Positions 45,032-58,252 of a DNA stretch of 64,000 nucleotides are shown here, one piece after another. Position numbers and translations under genes: made by a program. Source of the DNA: an uncultured Muribaculaceae bacterium (GTDB lineage: Bacteria > Bacteroidota > Bacteroidia > Bacteroidales > Muribaculaceae); assembly GCA_910578035.1 (NCBI GenBank), contig CAJTOB010000008.1, positions 1 to 64,000 of the forward strand. Reading direction: 5' to 3'. Numbering within the stretch: position 1 is the first letter of the stretch; each line of letters opens with the position of its first letter. The notes beneath the pieces are model-generated. The model searched no databases, was not told where the DNA came from, and saw only the letters and a list, made by a program, of their open reading frames with translations.

Positions 45032-47194
45032 TTATATTTTCACGGTCACGCCGTCGGCAATAGTGCCTTTGGCCTTGTATGTCTTGCCTTTGTGTACAAG
45101 CACAACGTCGACATTCTTGATTTCGCCGGCGACGTCGCGCTTGCCTTCTGTTCCGGCGAGAGTCACGTTCACTTTCTTGCCAGAGCGCTCGGCCTTGAAT
45201 GTCATGAGGCTGTAGTCGCCGTCGCGGAACGCCCAGCCGTTGCCGGCATCCCAGTAGAGGCGGCCTTCTGCCTTGCCGTTCTCGTCGAGACACACATAGA
45301 GCGCCAGGGGCTCAAGAGTCGCCTCCTCGGTGTGCTGTATCACCTTTCCGGCGGGGATAATGCTGCCGCCCTTGAGACGGAGCGATGCCTGGTGCTTCTC
45401 CTTGAGGTCGCCGGGCACGAGGCTTATTTCCTCCCATATGCCCTTGGGAAGGGCGGGGTTCTCGGCGAAAGTGGGTACTACCAGCAGATTCTCGCCCATG
45501 AGGAAGGCCTGGTCTTCGGCGCGGAGAGCGGCGTCGGTATTGTCGGCGAAGAAAAGGGGCTGCATCACGGGCAGGCCGGTATTGTGGGCATCGTAGAAGC
45601 ATGTGTAGAGATAGGGAAGGAGACGGTAGCGGCGTTCGAGGGCCATGCGCGAGGCTTTTTCAACCTCGGGGCCGAACGCCCAGGGCTCCTTGTCGTTGGT
45701 GCCGGCGCAGGCATGGCCGCGGGCAAAGGGCAGGAAGACACCGAAGCCAATCCAGTCGGCGAAGAGTTCGGGGTCGGTGTTGCCGAGGAAGCCGCCGATG
45801 TCAGGACCGCTGTAGGGCTGGCCAGAGAGACCGAGGGTAATCGACATCGGCACCGACCACTTCATGTGGAGGGGTTCGGCGTAGTTGTCGCCGGTCCATG
45901 TGGCGGCATAGCGCTGTCCGCCGAGGATATTGGAGCGTGTGAGCACGAAGGGTCGCTTGTCGGGATATACGTCGAGGAAGCCGTCGCGGGTGCCTTCGAC
46001 CATGAAGCGGCCGTAGGCATTGTGGTAGAGCAGATGCGAGCCTGCGGGCAGGCCGCCGCCTCCGCGGTGGAGGTTGGTGACGGGCATTGTGCCGGTGCGC
46101 TCGGCCTCGGGGAGGTCGTTGTCGAAGACGGCGGGCTCGTTCACGTCGTTCCACACGCCGTCGATACCCGTTGCGAGGAAGTCTTTATACAGTCCGGCCC
46201 ACCAGCGGCGCACATCGGGCGAAGTGAAGTCGGGGAAAGCGGCATATCCGGGCCATACCTTGCCCTGATATTTGGTGCCGTCGGCACGGCGCACCCATAC
46301 ATCGTTTTCGGTGCCCGATTTATACACAAAGTACTCCGGGTCGGCCTTGGGAGCGGGGTCTATCATGTACACAGCCTTGAAGTTGGCGTCGTGGAGGTCG
46401 TCGTTAAGCTTTTTGGGGTCTGGGAACTTCACGGGGTCGAACGTGAAGATACGGAAGCCGTCCATATAGTCGATGTCCATCCATATGACATCGCAGGGAA
46501 TACTGCGCTTGCGGAAATTGGAGGCAATGTCGCGCACCTTGGCCTCGGTGTCGTAGGAGAAGCGGCACTGGTGATAGCCGAGCGACCACAGCGGCGGCAT
46601 TTCCATGGTACCGGTGAGTTCGGCAAGGCCTTTCACCACATCCTGAGGGGTAGCCCGGTCTATGACGAATGCCCGGAACGGCGCACCCTCGGTGCGGAAG
46701 CGGATTTCACTGTCGTCGGTGGCGAGATAAGCCTTCCAGGAGCTATCGAAGAGAATGCCGAAGGCCGTGCCGTCGGGGCGCACGCCCATCACCCAGGGGT
46801 GACTCTGATACAGGTGGGTACCGTTGTCGACGACACGATATGCGCCGTTGTCGACATTCCAGAGCTGAATCTCCATGCCGTTGCGAAGCAGCGGACCTGT
46901 GACCTCGCCGCCTCCGTAGAGGCTCGTTCCGGCGGGCACGCGCAGCACGGCGCCGGCCTTTCCGTCGGTAAGCGTAAATTCAGGCACAAGATTCCACGAT
47001 GCAGGAAGAGCGCCGGTATACACTGGCTCTTTCTCCAGCATCAGAGACGGAGTTTTCGAGGGATCATAACCCTGAGGTACAAAAAGAGCTATACCGTCGC
47101 CGACAAGCGCAGTCGAGGCTACCGGAACATCGGCAGCAGACGCACCGACAGCACCCGAAAGAGCGGCAGCAAGTAAGATTTTGTCGAGTTGCAT
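45032..47194 (-). CDS. GH31 alpha-glucosidase-type enzyme
   Basis: A 720-residue secreted GH31 enzyme with signal peptide (residues about 1-20). Order: N-terminal beta-sandwich, (beta/alpha)8 barrel (about 215-560), proximal and distal C-terminal beta-domains. The nucleophile is Asp350 in the WNDVNEP motif, the acid region is WTGDN, and IPCDVIWMDIDYM is typical. GH31 includes alpha-glucosidases, alpha-xylosidases and others; the motif suits an alpha-glucosidase (glucosidase II of N-glycans belongs here too) but specificity is not decided. First gene of the five-gene operon, behind a TATCTTTG promoter. Confidence 0.92.
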   Translation of the reverse strand: MQLDKILLAAALSGAVGASAADVPVASTALVGDGIALFVPQGYDPSKTPSLMLEKEPVYTGALPASWNLVPEFTLTDGKAGAVLRVPAGTSLYGGGEVTGPLLRNGMEIQLWNVDNGAYRVVDNGTHLYQSHPWVMGVRPDGTAFGILFDSSWKAYLATDDSEIRFRTEGAPFRAFVIDRATPQDVVKGLAELTGTMEMPPLWSLGYHQCRFSYDTEAKVRDIASNFRKRSIPCDVIWMDIDYMDGFRIFTFDPVKFPDPKKLNDDLHDANFKAVYMIDPAPKADPEYFVYKSGTENDVWVRRADGTKYQGKVWPGYAAFPDFTSPDVRRWWAGLYKDFLATGIDGVWNDVNEPAVFDNDLPEAERTGTMPVTNLHRGGGGLPAGSHLLYHNAYGRFMVEGTRDGFLDVYPDKRPFVLTRSNILGGQRYAATWTGDNYAEPLHMKWSVPMSITLGLSGQPYSGPDIGGFLGNTDPELFADWIGFGVFLPFARGHACAGTNDKEPWAFGPEVEKASRMALERRYRLLPYLYTCFYDAHNTGLPVMQPLFFADNTDAALRAEDQAFLMGENLLVVPTFAENPALPKGIWEEISLVPGDLKEKHQASLRLKGGSIIPAGKVIQHTEEATLEPLALYVCLDENGKAEGRLYWDAGNGWAFRDGDYSLMTFKAERSGKKVNVTLAGTEGKRDVAGEIKNVDVVLVHKGKTYKAKGTIADGVTVKI

Positions 47195-47230
47195 ATCTGT
47201 GATATGATTAGTTTAAGGTTTATTCTGTCA

Positions 47231-47238
47231 CAAAGATA
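47231..47238 (-). promoter_or_regulatory. -7 promoter element of the GH31 operon
   Basis: Minus-strand TATCTTTG (followed by TGAC), 37 bases before the GH31 ATG, in the 293-base divergent region shared with the GH3 operon. Confidence 0.65.
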
Positions 47239-47450
47239 CCCATAATCGAGCTCTTAAAAGTATATATGCGCGCACAATAGCGATACTTTGCAGACAAGAA
47301 AACCTGAAGACACAAAAACATACAATACTGGCGCGATTGCGCACAATCGACAAGCACCGCCACTGGCCGTCCGATGGTGGACAAATCAGCACCACGGTGG
47401 ATTTTCACACTTTTGGCAACTTACTGCACATATATTAAAAAACGAATAAG

Positions 47451-47458
47451 TAACTTCG
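47451..47458 (+). promoter_or_regulatory. Variant -7 element of the GH3 operon
   Basis: TAACTTCG, one base off TAnnTTTG, 30 bases before the GH3 ATG. TTAA lies 12 bases upstream of it (47435-47438). The same TTAA-N12-TAACTTCG arrangement precedes the right-end SusC gene (60777-60800). Confidence 0.4.
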
Positions 47459-47487
47459 CGACAGAAACCAGAACCAATCATCGCTCC

Positions 47488-49968
47488 ATGAAAAAAACTA
47501 TCATTATCACAGCCGCCGCAGCCGCTTTCTGCGCAATGGGCGCAGGCGCTCAGTCGTGGCTGACACCCGAAGTCGACAGACAGGCAAAAGAAATCCTGTC
47601 GAAGATGACCGACAGTGAAAAACTCGAATTCGTAGGCGGAGTCGACGCCATGTATATCCGCGACATTCCCCGTCTGGGCGTGCGCCGCATGAAGATGTCG
47701 GACGGCCCGCAGGGCCTGGGCACACACAGCCTCTCGACAGCCTATCCGGCCACCATCATGCTCACCGCCACATGGAACGAAGACCTTGCCCGCGAATATG
47801 GCCGTTCGCTCGGCCGCGACGCCCGTGCCCGCGGGGTAGACATACTTCTCGGACCGGCTGTAAACATATATCGCGCGCCGATGTGCGGCCGAAACTTCGA
47901 GTATATGGGCGAAGACCCTTATCTGGCCTCGCGAACTGCCGTGAACTACATCGACGGCGTGCAGTCGCAGGAGGTTATGGCGACAATCAAGCACTTCTTC
48001 GGAAATAACTCCGACTACGACCGCCACAAGATAAGCAACGACATCGACGAGCGTACAATCAACGAAATATATTTTCCGGCGTTCAAAGCGGCCGTGCAGG
48101 AAGCCGAATCGGGAGCACTCATGACGAGCTACAACCTCGTCGACGGCGTGTATACCACCGAATCGCCCTGGCTGCTCAAAGATGTGCTCCGCGACAAGTG
48201 GGGCTTCAAAGGCGTCGTAATGTCCGACTGGGGCGCTACACACCACTGCCTGCCCGCCGTTGACGGCGGCCTTGACCTGGAAATGCCCGACGCGAAATAC
48301 ATGAACCCCGCCGACCTCGCATACCACATCAAGACGGGTCATATATCGATGAAACAAATCGACGAGAAAGTGCTCAACATACTGCGCCCGGCAATCGCCT
48401 TCGGAGCGCTCGAAAACCGAGGCGCCGACAAGAGCATACCTCTCGACGACCCCGAATCGGTAGCCACAGCCCTCAAAGTGGCTCAGGAAGGTATGGTGCT
48501 TCTCAAGAACAGCAAGAACATACTGCCGCTCAATGCGAAGAAATATAAAAAAATAATGGTTGCCGGTAAGAACGCCACCGGCTATGTGCGCGGCGGCGGC
48601 AGCGGCAATGTCAACCCCATACACTATGTGAGCGCTTTCGACGGCATCAAGGCCGCATGCGAGGCCCGCGGTATCGAAGTGGAGCTTATCGACGAACTTG
48701 ACTACCGCCCCGACATCATGCGCTCAGGCAAAGACCTGGCCGACAAGGGTCTCAAGGCCGAGTACTTCGGCAACATGAGACTCGAGGGCAAGCCCGTCGG
48801 CACCGCCACCGAAAACAAGATTCTTTACTCCTGGGGCAATGGACCGGAAATTGCCGGAATGCCCGCACAGCAGTACTCGGTGCGCTGGAGCGGCACAGTA
48901 GTACCCGACGTGACAGGCGAATATGTATTCACCGTGGGCGCCGACGACGGTTATCGCTTCATGCTTGGCGGCGAGACACTTGTTGACGACTGGAAAAACG
49001 GCGCATTCCGCAGCAAAACATTCCGCAAGCATCTCGAAGCGGGCAAAAAATACGACATCTGCCTCGAATACTATCAGGATGGCGGCTCGGCTGCCGTACA
49101 ACTCACCTGGGACCGCATAGGCAACAACGACCGCCGCCTCGAAAAGAAACTGTCCGAAGCCGACCTCGTTGTGGCCTGCATAGGACACAATTCCGACTCC
49201 GAAGCCGAAGACAGCGACCGCTCGTTCGAACTTCCGGCCTCCGACGCCGCCCTCATGAGCAGTCTCGCCAAATGCCGCAGGCCCGTCATTGCGGTAGTCA
49301 ACGCCGGCGGCGCGGTCGAAATGCAGGGCTGGGAGCCCACTGTCAACGCCCTCCTCTGGAACTGGTATGCAGGTCAGGAGAGCGGACGCGCCCTTGCCGA
49401 CGTGCTCTTCGGCGAAGTCAATCCTTCGGGCAAGCTGCCGATGACCTTCGAGAAGCGCTGGGAAGACAACCCCGCCTATAACAGCTATCACGACCCCGAC
49501 GGCGACAAGCACGTGGCCTATACCGAGGGCATTTTCACAGGCTACCGCGGCTACGACAAGCTCGGACGCGAAGTGCAGTGCCCCTTCGGCTACGGTCTGT
49601 CGTACACCACATTCCTTCTCTCCGACGTGAAAGTATCAGCTCCCGACGCCAATGGCTGTGTCGAGGTCAGCTGCCGCCTCACCAACACCGGAAAACGCGC
49701 CGGTGCAGAGGTGGTTCAGGCCTACGTAGGCAAGGACGCCTCCGACCAGGCCAAGGCCGAGCGCCCCGTCAAGGAGCTGCGAGGCTATAAGAAAGTATAT
49801 CTCGAACCCGGCAAGAGCGCCGTGGTGACGATGACACTTCCTGCCTCGTCTTTTGAATATTACGACGTTGAAAAACACGATTTCACCCGCGACCCGGGCC
49901 TCTACAACATAATGCTCGGCTTCTCATCGCGCGATATCAAAGCCTCAAGACAGCTCACCGTAAAATGA
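47488..49968 (+). CDS. GH3 beta-glycosidase with PA14 insertion
   Basis: An 826-residue secreted GH3 enzyme with signal peptide (residues about 1-20, ending AGA). Order: (beta/alpha)8 domain with the nucleophile Asp247 in VVMSDWGATH, (alpha/beta)6 sandwich domain, a PA14 carbohydrate-binding insertion (about 430-550: YSVRWSGTVVPDVTGEYVFTVGADDGYRFML), and a C-terminal Fn3-like domain. The N-terminus was set at 47488 because it starts the signal and follows a promoter-like element. GH3 members are beta-glucosidases, beta-xylosidases or others. It begins a plus-strand operon; its stop overlaps the GH127 start (ATGA). Confidence 0.93.
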   Translation: MKKTIIITAAAAAFCAMGAGAQSWLTPEVDRQAKEILSKMTDSEKLEFVGGVDAMYIRDIPRLGVRRMKMSDGPQGLGTHSLSTAYPATIMLTATWNEDLAREYGRSLGRDARARGVDILLGPAVNIYRAPMCGRNFEYMGEDPYLASRTAVNYIDGVQSQEVMATIKHFFGNNSDYDRHKISNDIDERTINEIYFPAFKAAVQEAESGALMTSYNLVDGVYTTESPWLLKDVLRDKWGFKGVVMSDWGATHHCLPAVDGGLDLEMPDAKYMNPADLAYHIKTGHISMKQIDEKVLNILRPAIAFGALENRGADKSIPLDDPESVATALKVAQEGMVLLKNSKNILPLNAKKYKKIMVAGKNATGYVRGGGSGNVNPIHYVSAFDGIKAACEARGIEVELIDELDYRPDIMRSGKDLADKGLKAEYFGNMRLEGKPVGTATENKILYSWGNGPEIAGMPAQQYSVRWSGTVVPDVTGEYVFTVGADDGYRFMLGGETLVDDWKNGAFRSKTFRKHLEAGKKYDICLEYYQDGGSAAVQLTWDRIGNNDRRLEKKLSEADLVVACIGHNSDSEAEDSDRSFELPASDAALMSSLAKCRRPVIAVVNAGGAVEMQGWEPTVNALLWNWYAGQESGRALADVLFGEVNPSGKLPMTFEKRWEDNPAYNSYHDPDGDKHVAYTEGIFTGYRGYDKLGREVQCPFGYGLSYTTFLLSDVKVSAPDANGCVEVSCRLTNTGKRAGAEVVQAYVGKDASDQAKAERPVKELRGYKKVYLEPGKSAVVTMTLPASSFEYYDVEKHDFTRDPGLYNIMLGFSSRDIKASRQLTVK

Positions 49969-51971
49969 AGACAGGACTATCATATATCGCTGCTATAGGC
50001 ATGCTGACAGCAGCCTGCGGCACACAGCCGGCCGTAGAGGTATCTACGGTCGACCGCCCGGCGGCAGCCGCCGACACCGGCGCCCTCCGCCCGCTCGTCC
50101 TTGAAAAACTGCCTCTTGGCGCCATAAAGCCCGAAGGCTGGCTCAAAAAACAGCTCGAACTTCAGCGCGACGGCCTCAACGGCCATCTTGCCGAGATTTC
50201 GGCATGGCTCGACAAAAGCAACAATGCCTGGCTTGTGCCCGGAGCGCATAACGGCTGGGAGGAATCGCCCTACTGGCTGCGCGGCTACAGCCGCCTGGCC
50301 TACATTCTCGGCGACAGCGCAATGGCAGCCGAAGTCCGCACATGGATAGAGCCTATCCTTGCCTCTCAGCGCCCCGACGGCTACTTCGGAGCCGAAAACA
50401 TAAAGAACGGCCACCCCGAAGTATGGTCGCAGATGATTGTTCTCGACTGTCTGCAAGGCTACTACGAACATACCGGCGACGAGCGCGTGCTCCCCTTCAT
50501 GCGCCGCTATTTCGATTGGGAAATGTCGCTTCCCGACGAGGATTTCCTCGAAGACTACTGGGAAAACTGCCGCGGCGGCGACAATATCTGGTCGGTGATA
50601 TGGTATTACAGCAAGACGGGCGATGCTTCGGTCCTTCCGCTCATCGAAAAGATACACCGCAACAACGCCGACTGCACCAACCCGGCCGCCCTGCCGAACT
50701 GGCACAATGTGAACATAGCGCAATACTTCCGCGAACCGGCTGAAGCGAGCCTCCTGACGGGCGACTCCACCCTCATGGCTGCCACATATAATATACACAA
50801 TCTTGTGCGCCGCACTTTCGGCCAGGTGCCTGGCGGCATGTTCGGAGCCGACGAGAACGCCCGCATAGGCTATATCGACCCGCGTCAGGGCACCGAGACA
50901 TGCGGCTTCGCCGAGCAGATGGCCTCCGACGGTATCATGCTCTCCATCAACGCCGACCCGCTCTGGGCCGAAAATATGGAAGACGTGGCCTTCAACTCGT
51001 TCCCGGCCTCGATGACCGCCGACCTCAAGGCCCTGCGCTATATCACAGCGCCCAACCAGGCTGTCAGCGACTCCGAGAACCATCACCCCGGCATAGACAA
51101 CAGAGGCCCGTTCCTCAACATGAACCCGTTCAGCAGCCGCTGCTGCCAGCATAACCACGGCCTCGGCTGGCCCGCATTCACACAGTCGCTGGCCTATACA
51201 ACGGCCGACGGAGGCGTGGCATTCCCCGTATATGCCCCCTGCGTGGCCTCGTTCGGCGGCTTCAGCGTGGCCGAAGACACCCGCTATCCTTTCTCCGACA
51301 CTCTCCGCTTCGTTGTATCGGCAGAAAGCCCTGCGACTTTCCCGATGTACTTCCGCATACCGTCGTGGACCAAGGATGCCCGTGTTGCTGTAGACGGCAA
51401 AACGCTGTCCTGCAAGCCCGAGGCCGGCAAATATCTGCGTCTGGAGCGCGAATGGGCCGACGGCGACCGCGTGGAGCTAATCTTCCCGATGGAACTGTCG
51501 GTGCGCCGCTGGGCTGTGAACCAGAACAGTGCGTCGATAGACTACGGCCCCCTCACAATGTCGCTCAAGATAGACGAACGATATGAAAAAGTCGACTCCA
51601 AGGCCTCGGCCATCGGCGACTCTCACTGGATTGAGGGCGCAGACCCCGAAAAATGGCCGACCTACGAGATATATGCCGACTCACCGTGGAATTATGCCCT
51701 CGTTCTGCCCGAGGACAATTCCACAGCCGGCTTCGAGGTGGTGCGTCTGCCGTGGCCTGCCGACAACCAGCCATTCACCGTAGCCTCAGTGCCCCTCCAG
51801 GTCAAGGCCAAAGGCCGTCTTATACCCTCATGGGGCATTGACTCCACAGGGCTTACCGGCGTACTGCCCTCGCCTGCCGCCGCACGCGCCGCACAGACCG
51901 ACGACATCACACTCGTACCGATGGGCGCAGCCCGTCTCCGCATTTCAGCCTTCCCGACATCAAACGACTAA
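49965..51971 (+). CDS. GH127 beta-L-arabinofuranosidase-type lipoprotein
   Basis: A 668-residue protein of the DUF1680/GH127 group. Lipobox LTAAC gives a lipid-anchored Cys at about residue 18. The zinc/catalytic set of GH127 (in Bifidobacterium HypBA1: Glu338, Cys340, Cys417 nucleophile, Cys418) is matched by Glu311 and Cys313 in GTETCGF and Cys393-Cys394 in SRCCQHN. Known members release beta-L-arabinofuranose, for example from hydroxyproline-linked arabinosides of plant extensin; related families act on other L-sugars. It overlaps GH3 by 4 bases and ends 2 bases before GH97, so it is translated in the same operon. Confidence 0.88.
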   Translation: MKTGLSYIAAIGMLTAACGTQPAVEVSTVDRPAAAADTGALRPLVLEKLPLGAIKPEGWLKKQLELQRDGLNGHLAEISAWLDKSNNAWLVPGAHNGWEESPYWLRGYSRLAYILGDSAMAAEVRTWIEPILASQRPDGYFGAENIKNGHPEVWSQMIVLDCLQGYYEHTGDERVLPFMRRYFDWEMSLPDEDFLEDYWENCRGGDNIWSVIWYYSKTGDASVLPLIEKIHRNNADCTNPAALPNWHNVNIAQYFREPAEASLLTGDSTLMAATYNIHNLVRRTFGQVPGGMFGADENARIGYIDPRQGTETCGFAEQMASDGIMLSINADPLWAENMEDVAFNSFPASMTADLKALRYITAPNQAVSDSENHHPGIDNRGPFLNMNPFSSRCCQHNHGLGWPAFTQSLAYTTADGGVAFPVYAPCVASFGGFSVAEDTRYPFSDTLRFVVSAESPATFPMYFRIPSWTKDARVAVDGKTLSCKPEAGKYLRLEREWADGDRVELIFPMELSVRRWAVNQNSASIDYGPLTMSLKIDERYEKVDSKASAIGDSHWIEGADPEKWPTYEIYADSPWNYALVLPEDNSTAGFEVVRLPWPADNQPFTVASVPLQVKAKGRLIPSWGIDSTGLTGVLPSPAAARAAQTDDITLVPMGAARLRISAFPTSND

Positions 51972-51973
51972 CT

Positions 51974-53925
51974 ATGAATAAACTGACAGCATTCTCAATC
52001 TTCGCCGCCATGGCGTTCACGGCATCGGCCAAAGACTATACGCTCAAATCGCCCTCCGGCAATATCGACGTGACTGTGTCGGTCGATGATTCGATACACT
52101 ACAGCGTGGCCCGCGACGGCCGCATAGCCGTGAAAAGTGTAGGCGTAGGCCTGCAGACCGCCGACAAGAATCTCGGCGTAAAACCCTCGGTGAGAAAAGC
52201 GCGCCGCAGCAGCGCCGACCGCATCATAAAGCCCGCAGTGCCTCTTAAACACTCTGAAATCGCCGACAAATACAATCAGCTTACCCTCGACTTCAAGGGC
52301 GGATACGGCCTCGAAATACGCGCCTACGACAACGGCGTGGCACACCGCCTTGTGACATCGCTCAAATCGGACTCTGTGAAGGTGGCTCATGAGAAATTCA
52401 ACGTCACACTTGCCGACGGCGCGCAGGCCCACCTGCAGCTGCCCGGCGGATTCAAAACCTCATACGAAGAGCCTTACACGCATAAGAAACTCGCCGACTG
52501 GACCGTAGCCGACCGCATGTCTACCCTCCCTGCCCTCTTCGAACTGCCCGACGGCACCGATGTGCTCGTATCGGAATGCGACGTCGAAGACTATCCCCAC
52601 ATGTTCCTCAAAGGCGACGGCAAAGGCGGCTTCTCGGCCACATACCCGAAAGTGCCCCTGCGCTTCGGCCCCGACGGCGACCGCAGTGTCAAGATTCTTG
52701 AAGAATCACCCTATACCGCCCACACAGTCGGCAAGCGCGCATACCCCTGGCGCTTCATGGCTGTAGGCACACCCGCAACCATCATCGAACAGACTTTCAC
52801 CACACAGCTCGCACAACCCCGCGCCTTCGACAACACATCGTGGATCAAGCCCGGATTCGTGAGCTGGGAATGGTGGAACGGCGCCACCCCTTACGGCCCC
52901 GACGTTGACTTCGAAGCCGGCTGCAACCTCGAGACATACAAATACTTTATCGACTTCGCCGCAAAATACGGCCTCGAATACATACTCATGGACGAAGGCT
53001 GGGCCAAAAGCACCCTCGACCCCTATACTCCCAACCCCGATGTAGACCTCATGGAAATCATACGCTATGGCAAGGAAAAAGGCGTAGGCGTGTTCCTGTG
53101 GCTCACATGGCTCGTGACCGAAAACAACTTCGACCTCTTCAAGAAGTTCAAAGACTGGGGTGTGGCCGGTGTGAAAATCGACTTCATGGACCGCAGCGAC
53201 CAGTGGATGGTGGATTTCTACGACCGCGTGTGCCGCGAAGCCGCCAAAAACGGCCTGATGGTAGACATGCACGGCTCCTTCAAGCCCGCAGGCCTGGAGC
53301 ACAAATACCCCAACCTGCTCTCTTACGAAGGTGTGCGCGGCATGGAGCAGATGGGTGGCTGCCGCCCCGAAAACTCTCTCTATCTGCCCTTCATGCGCAA
53401 CGCCGTAGGCCCGATGGACTATACCCCCGGCGCCATGATTTCAACCCAGCCCGAATGCTACGCCTCAAAGCGCCCCAACTCGGCATCTATCGGCACACGT
53501 GCTTATCAGACTGCCCTCTTCGTTATCTTCGAGAGCGGTATCCAGATGCTCGCCGACAACCCCACGCTCTACCTCCGGAACGACGACTGCACCGAGTTCC
53601 TCGCCGCAATACCCCAGACCTGGGATGAAACTCGCCTCATCGACGCCAAAATCGGCGACTATGTTGCCATTGCCAAGCGCAAGGGCAACAAGTGGTATGT
53701 AGGCGCCATCACCGGCGAGGGCGGCAAGTGGCGCACACTCGACCTGCCTCTGGATTTCCTCGACAATGGCCGCAAATACAAGGCTACATGGATTGAGGAC
53801 GGTATCAACGCCCCGACCCAGGCCATGGACTACCGCATCAAGAACGGCACTGTCGGCGCCGGCGACACATTCAAAGCCAAAATAGCCCGCAACGGCGGCA
53901 TCGCCCTCATAATCGAACCCGCAGA

Positions 53926-53929
<4 letters not shown>
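51974..53929 (+). CDS. GH97 glycosidase, retaining-type motif
   Basis: A 651-residue secreted GH97 enzyme with signal peptide (residues about 1-19, ending ASA). N-terminal beta-sandwich (about 20-280), TIM barrel (about 290-560: FVSWEWWNGATPYGP, ILMDEGWAK), and C-terminal beta-domain. Asp403 in GVKIDFMDRSDQ occupies the position of the nucleophile Asp415 in the retaining alpha-galactosidase branch of the family, rather than the SusB inverting alpha-glucosidase layout. A retaining alpha-galactosidase or related activity is therefore favoured by inference. The stop overlaps the aldo-keto reductase start (ATGA). Confidence 0.91.
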
Positions 53930-58124
<4,195 letters not shown>

Positions 58125-58147
58125 GTCGAAAGAGTATTAAGTTAAAA

Positions 58148-58191
58148 GAGTTAAGATAATAGCTCGGTCGCGCCCACTATTATCTTAACTC
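58148..58191. repeat. 15-bp inverted repeat after the LacZ-type gene
   Basis: GAGTTAAGATAATAG (58148-58162) and CTATTATCTTAACTC (58177-58191), perfect, 14-base loop. The 15-mer also occurs at 14125-14139, so it is a dispersed intergenic element. It could act as an mRNA end but lacks a T-run. Confidence 0.75.
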
Positions 58192-58252
58192 CATAAACTC
58201 ATTACTCCATAAACCCGACATCTAAAGTAAAATAAACCCAAACTATCACTAT

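Noticed and set aside
45017..47176. A 719-codon plus-strand frame opposite the GH31 gene
   Set aside because: Mirror of the GH31 coding frame with Val/Gly/Glu-rich composition and no domain; the GH31 motifs are on the minus strand.
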